DNA of 64,000 nucleotides from Aureimonas sp. SK2 (GTDB lineage Bacteria; Pseudomonadota; Alphaproteobacteria; Rhizobiales; Rhizobiaceae): assembly GCF_029813115.1 (NCBI RefSeq), contig NZ_JAPZDS010000016.1, positions 1 to 64,000 on the forward strand, in the 5' to 3' direction. Within the stretch, counting starts at the first letter, position 1, and every line of letters begins with the position of its first letter. Shown here one piece after another: positions 1 to 6,702 of this stretch. A program made the position numbers and the translations under genes. The notes under the pieces were generated by a model. The model ran no database searches. It was given only the letters and a program-made list of their open reading frames with translations, and was not told the origin of the DNA.

Positions 1-1
1 C

Positions 2-454
2 GGTCTCTTCCGCGCCACGGTCGGCAGCGTCCTCGGCGAATTCCTGTCTGAGGCCCAGCCGAGGATCGTGAGGAACGATGGTGAGGACATCGAGGCCTAC
101 CTGAACCGGATCGCGCTCGACCTCATCGGCTCCGCCATTCGGGAGGACATCGTGGCTCTCGACCGACTGATGGTCTCGATGATCCCGAAGTTTCCCAACT
201 TGATGAAGACCTACGAGGAGGCGCGTCGCTCGGTGGCCGATCTGATCGTCCCCGTCGTAGCCGAGGCGCAGCGATGTGGGGAACTCCGGGCGGCCGATCC
301 TCAGACCGTCGTGGACCAGTTCCTGGATTTCGTTGTTACGGAGCGGATGAGGGCGGCGAGCTTCGGTCTGAAGCCCCATCACATCACCGACTCCGACCGA
401 TCCATCACGCGCAAACGTGTCGTGGTATTTCTCTGTGGCTATCGTCCCAGATGA
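2..454 (+). CDS. TetR/AcrR-type regulator, C-terminal part (5' end outside window)
   Basis: The reading frame is open from the left edge of the window and ends at a stop at 452-454, so the start and the DNA-binding helix-turn-helix lie outside. The visible 150 residues open with LFRATVGSVLGEF, resembling the stretch just after the TetR N-terminal domain, and continue as alpha-helical sequence typical of the ligand-binding and dimerisation half. The end, VVVFLCGYRPR, resembles natural TetR C-termini, so the gene does not look truncated by the IS that begins 40 bases later. The ligand and targets cannot be told. The alternative, an unrelated helical protein, is less likely. Confidence 0.6.
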   Translation, partial: GLFRATVGSVLGEFLSEAQPRIVRNDGEDIEAYLNRIALDLIGSAIREDIVALDRLMVSMIPKFPNLMKTYEEARRSVADLIVPVVAEAQRCGELRAADPQTVVDQFLDFVVTERMRAASFGLKPHHITDSDRSITRKRVVVFLCGYRPR

Positions 455-493
455 GACGGCAGATCTCATCTGCATCGTGCCAGCGTCTGTTAG

Positions 494-1335
494 GTAGGGG
501 ACTCACCCAAGCCATTGAGTGACCGTCGCGATCAGGGCGATGGCGGCCAGATAGTTGACGGCGAGGCGGTCGTATCGGGTTGCGATCCGCTTCCAGTTCT
601 TCAGCCTGCCGAACATGCGCTCGATGGTGTTGCGACGGCGATATGCCTTGCGGTTTAGCGGATAGGCGATATCGCGGGCGGCCCGCCCCGGAATGACGGG
701 CTCGATCTCATGATGGAGGAGCTAGGTCCGCAGCTTGTCGGCATCGTAGGCTTTGTCCGCAATCAGCCGCTTCGTCGGTCTCATAGCCTCCAAGAGTGGA
801 AGAGCCATGGAGATGTCGGCGATGTTGCCGGGCGTCAGGGCAAGGGCGACGATCCGGCCACCAGCATCGGCCAGACAATGGATATTTGTCGTTCGGCCGC
901 CGCGCGAGGTGCCGACCGCTTGGGCAAACTCCCCCCTTTTCCGCCGGATGCTGAGCGGTGTGCTTTGACATGGGTGCTGTCGAGGCAAAGCTCGTCGGGT
1001 ACAGCACCTGCGGCTGCGACCTCGGCAAAGATGCGCTGCCAGACGCCACGCCGTGCCCATCGCGTATAACGGTTGTAGATCGTCTTGGCTGGTCCGTACT
1101 CCGGCGGCACATCTCGCCAGCGGCCGCCGGTCTTCAGGATATGAAGGATTCCCGAGATGACCCGTCGGTCATCGACCCGCGGCTTGCCAGGCTGGTTTTT
1201 CGGCAGGTGCGGCTCCAACACCGCCCATGCCTCGTCCGACAACCAGAACAGATCGCGCATGATCGTCTCCATCCAAAAGACCCAATGCCGGATGGAATTT
1301 GCCAATCTTGGCAATATGTTGGTTGGGTCACCTAC
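494..1335 (-). mobile_element. IS5-family insertion sequence (IS427-like group), copy 1, degenerate
   Basis: An 842-base element reading leftward. Its ends match as inverted repeats: GTAGGGGAC at 494-502 and GTCACCTAC at 1327-1335 agree in 8 of 9 bases, with weaker matches further in. Flanks are TTAG (490-493) and CTAG (1336-1339), fitting the CWAR-like or TA-containing targets of IS5-family elements. Size and a two-frame transposase fit the IS427 group. It is directly followed by a second, different IS5-family element. Confidence 0.8.
503..1260 (-). pseudogene. IS5-family DDE transposase, inactivated by an amber codon
   Basis: The N-terminal frame starts at 1260 (MRDLFWLSDEAW) and runs through the first catalytic Asp (CLDSTHVKAH). 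The frame changes at an A4G6 tract (931-940 on the reverse strand), the usual minus-one slip site in this group. The second frame carries the second Asp (IADKAYDAD) but meets TAG at 722-724. Beyond it the same frame stays open to 503 and encodes the conserved end with the catalytic Glu (RRNTIERMFGRLKNW). The stop therefore removes one catalytic residue. CAG to TAG is the simplest explanation. The copy should be inactive unless the codon is suppressed. Confidence 0.82.
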
Positions 1336-1339
1336 CTAG

Positions 1340-2174
1340 CGTCAGGACCCATTGATATGAGGCGCGCCGTCGGATTCAGGCTCTGTCCGGGGGACTGGAT
1401 ATGAGCGATCTATACTGGCTGACGGACGAGCAGATGGAACGGCTTCGTCCGTTCTTTCCCAAGAGCCATGGCAGGCCACGGGTCGATGACCGGCGGGTTC
1501 TCAGCGGCATCATCTTCGTCAACCGCAACGGTCTGCGCTGGCGCGATGCCCCAAAGGACTATGGTCCCGCAAAGACGCTGTACAACCGTTGGACGCGTTG
1601 GGGCGAGGCAGGCGTCTTCGTCCGGATGATGGAAGGTCTGGCAGCAGTCGGCGCCGATCCCAGGACCGTTATGATCGATGCGACCTACCTGAAGGCACAC
1701 CGCACGGCATCGAGTCGTGCGGTCAAAAAGGGGGCCTTGGTCGCCTGATCGGCCGCACCAAGGGCGGCATGAACACCAAGCTTCACGCCGTCGCTGATAC
1801 GAACGGACGGCCTTTGAGCTTCTTCCTGACCGCCGGGCCAGTGAGCGACGACACCGGGGCAGCCGCGCTGTTAGACGATCTGCCCAAGGCGCAGTGGCTG
1901 CTCGGCGATCGGGGCTACGATGCCGACTGGTTCCGGGACGCAGTGCAAGCCAAGGGCATCAAACCCTGCATCTCAGGGCGCAAGTCGCGCAACGCGCCGG
2001 TGCGCCACGATGAACGCCGCTACCGGCGACACAACCGAATCGAGATCATGTTCGGGCGGCTAAAGGACTGGCGCCGCGTCGCAACCCGCTACGACCGCTG
2101 TCCGACCGTCTTCTTCTCAGCCATCGCGCTCGCAGCCACCGTCCTGTTCTGGCTCTGAGCCATGAGCCCTGACC
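1340..2174 (+). mobile_element. IS5-family insertion sequence (IS427-like group), copy 2, apparently intact
   Basis: An 835-base element reading rightward. Imperfect inverted repeats are seen at the ends: GTCAGGACCCAT starting at 1341 pairs with the complement of the sequence ending at 2173, matching at about 15 of 21 positions. It is flanked by CTAG (1336-1339) on the left and CTAC (2175-2178) on the right. The transposase has about half of its residues different from copy 1, so the two are not a recent duplication. Its right end lies inside a phage virion gene. Confidence 0.8.
1401..2158 (+). CDS. IS5-family DDE transposase, two frames joined by a minus-one slip
   Basis: The first frame starts at ATG 1401 (MSDLYWLTDEQMERL) and would end alone at 1748. 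At A5G5 (1725-1734) a minus-one slip joins it to the second frame, which runs to 2158. The joined product is about 252 residues and holds all three catalytic residues: Asp in MIDATYLKAH, Asp in LLGDRGYDAD and Glu in RRHNRIEIMFGRLKDW. Lack of internal stops suggests a working transposase. The slip tract is typical of IS427-group elements, so the split is natural rather than a mutation. Confidence 0.85.
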
Positions 2175-2310
2175 CTACGTCGACATCAAGGCAACGGCGG
2201 CCGCGCAGGTCGGCAACGTCCGCTTTGCCGCGGGCGCGTCGGCCCGTCTCGTCGGCTCGGCCTCCGGCATCGTCGTCATGTCCGAAACGGCAGGAGTGAC
2301 CCGTGTCTGA
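2175..2310 (+). pseudogene. 3' fragment of a phage gene truncated by the IS
   Basis: From TAC at 2176 a frame of about 44 codons (YVDIKATAAAQVGNVRF..., ending TAGVTRV) runs to TGA at 2308-2310. It has no start and its upstream part is replaced by IS copy 2. The GTG of the next gene (2303) overlaps its last codons, as usual in tightly packed phage operons, which supports it being the true tail of the preceding gene. The product cannot be named. Confidence 0.6.
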
Positions 2311-3442
2311 GGTCCGCGACGCCACTCCTCTGAATCGGTTCGAGCTGACCCGCACCGGCGAGGGTGTCGGCATCTGGGCGGCCGTCGGCGTCAACGCGGT
2401 GCTCTCCAGCATCGACGAGGCGCTGGACGGCGCCGCCACCATCGCGACCGGCAGCATCGTTGCCAGGACCGGTTCGGCCGACGACCTGCGCCGGCGCGTA
2501 TGGCACGTCGTTGGCGCCGCCCGAGAAGTGTTCGTGCCTGATTTCGCCGGGGTCCGGTTCGTCTCCTGCGACGCGGCAGGCGTCGTCCTGCGCACGTCGC
2601 GAAGCTTCGTCGAGCTGCCGGCCGGACTATCAACCGTTCAAATGGTCGACGGCACCATCAGGCGCGTCGTCGACCGGGATGCCATCGCCGTAGACGTGCC
2701 GACGGCGAACCCAGTGAAGCGGCGTACCGTCTCTCTCATGTCGACGCTGGCCGACGCGGTGCTGCCGGCACCGACGGCGGGCGACTGGATCGTGGTCTCG
2801 GCTGGCCCGAACGGCTCGACAATCAGCGGCCCCATCCAAAGCCGCATCCAACGCCGCGGTCTGGCGACGCTCGGTAGGACGCTGACCACGGGCGGCCGGC
2901 GGCTGGTCGCCTCCTTCTGGGACGGGAACACGACATCGATCCGTATCGGCGCCGGCCGGACTGCCCTGTTTGTCGCTTACGAGGGGACCTGGATCCAGTG
3001 CTGGGGCATTTCAAGACATTTCCGGGCGTCGTCACGGACGACACGCCGTACGCCTCCCAGGGCTTCGCGACTGCTTCGAACCACGTCAGATGGGTGGAGG
3101 GCAAAGCCGAGATGCGCGGCGGCTACGTCGACGCCACGCCGGGCTTCCTCTTGCCCGGCAAGACCCGCTCGCAACGGCAGTGGACGACGGTGCGCGGTCA
3201 AGCCTTGGCGGCGCTTGGCTGGACGGAAGGCCTCTTCGTTGTCGTCGAGAAGCGCGTCCACGACGTCACCCCTCTCCTCGCGCCCTTCGACGGCACGATC
3301 CAGGGATTGCGGGTCTTCGCACCCGGCCATGGCGTCCGGCCGGGCCAGCTCGTCCACGTCGTCGGCGGCGGCGTCGGCTCCAGTCTCGTCCTACCGCAGG
3401 ATCCCTTCCGCACGGCGGCCGGCCTGTCGCAGGTCTTGGTGA
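2303..3442 (+). CDS. Phage virion-associated protein, unknown; native end probably near 3000
   Basis: GTG start at 2303 overlaps the end of the truncated upstream gene. Residues 1 to about 232 look like real protein (ATPLNRFELTRTGEG near the start, DWIVVSAGPNGS in the middle, LFVAYEGTWIQ at the end). After that the sequence becomes Arg/Ser/Pro-rich and looks like an out-of-frame shadow of the next gene, which begins at 2998 and uses another frame. The natural stop seems to have been lost through an indel near 2990-3010; as written the protein is 379 residues with about 145 spurious ones. I do not recognise the family. Position just before a tail gene suggests a small tail or adaptor component. 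Confidence 0.45.
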   Translation: MSEVRDATPLNRFELTRTGEGVGIWAAVGVNAVLSSIDEALDGAATIATGSIVARTGSADDLRRRVWHVVGAAREVFVPDFAGVRFVSCDAAGVVLRTSRSFVELPAGLSTVQMVDGTIRRVVDRDAIAVDVPTANPVKRRTVSLMSTLADAVLPAPTAGDWIVVSAGPNGSTISGPIQSRIQRRGLATLGRTLTTGGRRLVASFWDGNTTSIRIGAGRTALFVAYEGTWIQCWGISRHFRASSRTTRRTPPRASRLLRTTSDGWRAKPRCAAATSTPRRASSCPARPARNGSGRRCAVKPWRRLAGRKASSLSSRSASTTSPLSSRPSTARSRDCGSSHPAMASGRASSSTSSAAASAPVSSYRRIPSARRPACRRSW

Positions 3443-4937
3443 CAGCGGACGCACACGGCCTGCCCGACAACACGCTCCTGCGCATCTCCGGCGCTGCGCT
3501 CGTCGATGGCGAGAGCGTTAACGGACTGCGCACGGTCCTCGCGGCCGGTCCGGACACGCTCGTCCTGCATCTCGACGAGGTCGCGGCGGCTACGGTCTCA
3601 GCCGGCGGAACTCCGACAATCGATGCCTTTCAGGCGTGCCGCGTCGTCTCCGTCGACGGAGACGCCTTCATCGTCGATGCCGCCGGCAACGGACAGGTCA
3701 TGGTCGTCCCGACCCTCCCGCCCGACCGTGAGGATGGCGTCCTTCCGGGTGGCTACGGCGTAGGGCCCTTCGGTGCGAACGTCAGCTACGACACCAGGGC
3801 CGCGTTCTTGCCCCGGGTGTGGGCCTTGGACACGTTCGGCGAGACGCTCGTGGCCGCGCCGATCGGCGGCGCGCTGTACCGTTGGGATCCGAATCCGTCG
3901 AAGCAGGCCGTCGTGGTACCGAACGCGCCGGCGCATATCGACTGGCTGTGCGTCACGGCGGAGCGCGTCCTGATGGCGTTCGGCTGCACGCACCTCGACG
4001 GGATCTACGACCCGCTCGCCGTCCGTTGGTGCAACGTCGGGGATTTCGATGCGTGGACGCCGTCGAGCGCCAACATCGCGGGGGACGACCGGTTCGGCCG
4101 AGGCTCCTACATCGTCGCGGGGTTCGCGACGGATGCCGGCGTCGTGGTCTGGACGGACACGGCCGTCTACGGCGGCGCCGCGACTGGCGACTCGTCGCAG
4201 TTCTATCGGTTCGACACAATCTCCGACAATTGCGGGCTCGTCAGCCCCAACGCCGTCGTCGTGCGCGCAGACGGCGAGTGCTGGTGGCTGGGACCGGGGA
4301 ACGTGGTCTATGCCCTCGCCGGCGGAAAGCCCCACGAAGTCGACTGCCCCGTCACCTCGTGGATCACGGTCGACCCTGTGCAGGCCTACAAGGTGTTCGC
4401 CTGCACGGACTCGCGCTTCACCGCCGTCACCTTCTACGCCGGCGGCCGATACATTCGCTTGGACACGAAGGAGGCCGCGGCGGATCCTCGGCTTGGCTGG
4501 AGCGTCGGGACGCACGACATGACGACTTTCGGCGACCTTTCGGTCATGGGCTACGCCATGTCGGTGCGGGACGACGGGAAGGTCTGCCGCAGGACGTCGG
4601 CACCAGCTTCGACGGGGAGCCGATCGAGGCCTTCGTGCGCTTCGCGCCGTCGGAGCTCGCCGGCGAAGACGGCGACGGCGAGTTCTGTGTGAACTTGAAC
4701 CGCGTCCACCTCGACTGTCGCCTGACCGGCGCGATCAAAGTGCGCGTCATCAGCAAGCGGTGGCCAGAGCATCCGGACAAGGTGAAGGGCCCGTGGGTCC
4801 TCACCCCTGAGAAGCTTCGGTTCGACCCCCGCGTCCAAGGCAGGCAATTCGCGCTCGAGGTCTATTCAGACGGGACGGCCGATGCGTGGCGCCTCGGCCT
4901 GCCCAGGGTGGACACGTCGCAAGGGCCGCGTCGATGA
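2998..4937 (+). pseudogene. Phage tail/virion protein, beta-propeller-like, with one frameshift
   Basis: GTG start at 2998 follows GAGGGGA by ten bases and gives FPGVVTDDTPYASQGF then NHVRWVEGKAEMRGGY, the opening I associate with a phage virion family in Rhizobiales and Caulobacter phages. The middle has the family pattern YGVGPFGA, WALDTFGETLV, LYRWDPNP, WCNVGDFDAWTP, CGLVSPNAVV. The first frame stops at 4692, but from about 4583-4592 the protein clearly continues in the minus-one frame (QDVGTSFDGEPIEAF) to a family-like end (DAWRLGLPRVD) and TGA at 4937. No slippery heptamer lies at the junction, so a mutation or an assembly error is likelier than programmed frameshifting. Role: probable tail or host-contact protein. 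Confidence 0.6.
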
Positions 4938-5167
4938 GGATTCCGAACCCGCCCAGGACGGGCATCGTAGCCATCGACCGCTTCCTCTCGGATCTGGTCG
5001 CGGCGCTGCGGAAGCCGGAACCGCAGACTTACCTGCCGACCGTGCCATGGAGTCGTGTTGGCACGGTCGGGGTTTCGACGCCGGGATACATGTTCCAGAC
5101 GCCTGATCATCCGGACGGATACCGGATCGGTGTCACCACCGGCACCGATATCCGCTGGTTGGTCTAA
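4934..5167 (+). CDS. Small phage protein, unknown, 77 residues
   Basis: ATG at 4934 overlaps the stop of the tail gene (ATGA), indicating translational coupling and the same operon. The product (MRIPNPPRTGIVAIDRFLSD..., ending YRIGVTTGTDIRWLV) has no signal peptide or membrane segment. Small genes in this position often encode head-tail or tail accessory proteins, but I see no motif that fixes a role. The reversed gene that follows ends only six bases downstream. Confidence 0.65.
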   Translation: MRIPNPPRTGIVAIDRFLSDLVAALRKPEPQTYLPTVPWSRVGTVGVSTPGYMFQTPDHPDGYRIGVTTGTDIRWLV

Positions 5168-5173
5168 GTCCGG

Positions 5174-6142
5174 TTACTCTGCAGCCTGCGCTGCAGCGCT
5201 CTCGTGCGTTTCCCCGACCACGTATGCCAGTTGGGTGTGGCGTTCGTGGAGAGCGAGAACGACAACGCCTTCGTGCTGGACGAAGTCCATGGCGAAATCC
5301 GGCACGGCTGGCCAGACGCGCCCGACCCTTCGAGCGTCGCGCTGGAAGTAGGCGATATCGGTGTCGAGAGCGTCCTGCCACATCTTCACCTTCTTCAGCA
5401 GCTTGTCCGCAGCCATCGAGGCCTCGATGGATGTCCCCGCAGTGGTGAGTCCGCCCGCCGGCTTGAAGACCCGTCCGTCGATCTCGATCATCGTGTTGAT
5501 CGCCACCTTCCGAAGCTGGTTGCGCTCCTCCTCGGTGTAGTTGACCGCAAGCCCCTTCACCTCGTAGCCCGGCCCACCCTTGATCTCGTAGATCAGCTCC
5601 GCACCCGGCCATTCGTCGGCCAGGATCTTGAGGATGTGATCCCGATTGAAGTCCGCATGCGTCATCAGATCGAGGATGTATGCCGCGTCCGGAAGGAAGA
5701 CGACGAAGAGCAGCGGTCCGTCGCGCTGAACGTAGCCGTCCGCCTGCATCGTGCGCGAGATGTGCAGGTGATGCACATGCCATTCGAGGAGCATGAGATC
5801 GAGATCGCGACGGCGATTGAGCTTCTGGACCGACCCTTCCCACACGACGTCGGTACGCGTGCTGAGATGCGGCTTCAGATCGTCCCCTCGTTCGATCTTC
5901 GCGATGAGGGCATCAAGGTCGTCCTTGCGTGCGATCGCGACGGAATTGGCGTCGAATGCCTTCGAGCGGAAGACTTTACGCGGCGTCGGATGGACGTGGC
6001 GGACCATCCAGTTGTGATAGACGATGAGGAGATCGCGAGCGTCCATCGCCTCCAGCTCGGCGCAGAGCTTCTGATCGTTTCGGTCGTAGGGGAGTCCGGT
6101 GAGAACCCATTGGCGGACGCATTCGTACAGATTCGTAGTCAT
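5174..6142 (-). CDS. Unknown protein with His cluster, reversed within late operon (moron candidate)
   Basis: A 322-residue protein on the strand opposite to all flanking virion genes. No signal peptide or membrane segment. Visible features: an N-terminal helical part (LTGLPYDRNDQKLCAELEAM), NWMVRHVHPTPRKV near residue 45, then EWHVHHLHISRTM near residue 120 followed by GPLLFVVFLPDAAYILDLM. The HHLH cluster beside a beta-rich stretch could be a metal or nuclease site, but this is a guess. I recall similar uncharacterised proteins with a WxxHHLHL pattern in phages and islands. It has its own relatively AT-rich upstream region, as expected for a moron expressed in the lysogen. Confidence 0.65.
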   Translation of the reverse strand: MTTNLYECVRQWVLTGLPYDRNDQKLCAELEAMDARDLLIVYHNWMVRHVHPTPRKVFRSKAFDANSVAIARKDDLDALIAKIERGDDLKPHLSTRTDVVWEGSVQKLNRRRDLDLMLLEWHVHHLHISRTMQADGYVQRDGPLLFVVFLPDAAYILDLMTHADFNRDHILKILADEWPGAELIYEIKGGPGYEVKGLAVNYTEEERNQLRKVAINTMIEIDGRVFKPAGGLTTAGTSIEASMAADKLLKKVKMWQDALDTDIAYFQRDARRVGRVWPAVPDFAMDFVQHEGVVVLALHERHTQLAYVVGETHESAAAQAAE

Positions 6143-6306
6143 GAAAAACCTCGTTGGTTATGTTTTGAATATGCCGTTCGGGGAGGTCGGTCGGTGACCG
6201 TAATGCGGTCCCGAGCGATCCGACCGGTCCCCTTTGGGCCAGAGGCCGGGGATGTCGAACGGTGCTTGCAATGTAGCATGTCCTCACCGTAATTGAAACA
6301 CTTACT

Positions 6307-6373
6307 TCGCTTCGAGACAGCAACTCGCTTCGAGTTAGACCTCTCACCGAGTAGTTTCCCCGCATTGGGGGAA
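6307..6373. promoter_or_regulatory. Direct repeats, palindrome and hairpin between divergent phage genes
   Basis: Between the reversed gene (start 6142) and the rightward gene at 6378 lie TCGCTTCGAG at 6307-6316 and again at 6325-6334 (18-base period), the palindrome AACTCG-CTT-CGAGTT at 6322-6336, and TTCCCC/GGGGAA arms at 6356-6361 and 6368-6373. The last hairpin covers the GGGGGAA likely to be the ribosome binding site of the 6378 gene. This looks like an operator plus translational control, but no experiment or family model backs it. Confidence 0.4.
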
Positions 6374-6377
6374 TGCT

Positions 6378-6650
6378 GTGGGTCTGGACGAGATTTTCGC
6401 ACGCGCTGACGCATTGCGCGCCGAACGAGGCGGCAGGTCCGACACGATCGCGACCTCCGTTCCCGTCGGCAGTTTCGTCGTGCCCGCAATGGACGTCGCG
6501 CAGATCGGCGGCGGCGACACGAGGACGGGTGGTGAGATCCTCGGCCTCGTCGGCGCGAGCGTGCCCGAGACACCGTCCGACGCTGCCTTCCAGGAAATTC
6601 GCATTTCTCGTGGCGAGCACGTGCTCCCGCCGGCCGCCGCCGAGGCGTAG
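6378..6650 (+). CDS. Small phage protein, unknown, 90 residues
   Basis: GTG start at 6378 with GGGGGAA (6367-6373) a few bases upstream. The product starts MGLDEIFARADALRAERGG and ends EHVLPPAAAEA. It is Ala/Gly/Val-rich with no signal peptide, membrane span or known motif. It lies 52 bases before the giant virion gene, in the same direction, so it is probably a virion accessory or scaffold-like protein. The start could also be a nearby codon; the GTG fits the ribosome binding site best. Confidence 0.55.
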   Translation: MGLDEIFARADALRAERGGRSDTIATSVPVGSFVVPAMDVAQIGGGDTRTGGEILGLVGASVPETPSDAAFQEIRISRGEHVLPPAAAEA

Positions 6651-6702
6651 GGCGAGGAAGGCCTCTGGGCTCTGATCGAAAGACTGAAGGGAGGCCGCTG
6701 AC

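Noticed and set aside
1-2174. A left attachment site copy near the IS elements
   Set aside because: No stretch resembling the tRNA-Pro 3' end was found in this part of the window.
2998-2998. Fusion of the 2303 gene with the tail gene through a minus-one shift
   Set aside because: The downstream protein has its own ribosome binding site and its start matches the family's usual N-terminus, so two genes with a lost stop are more likely.
4580-4600. Programmed frameshifting in the tail gene
   Set aside because: The junction sequence GGTCTGCCGCAGG is not a slippery heptamer and no stimulating hairpin is obvious, so mutation or assembly error is preferred.
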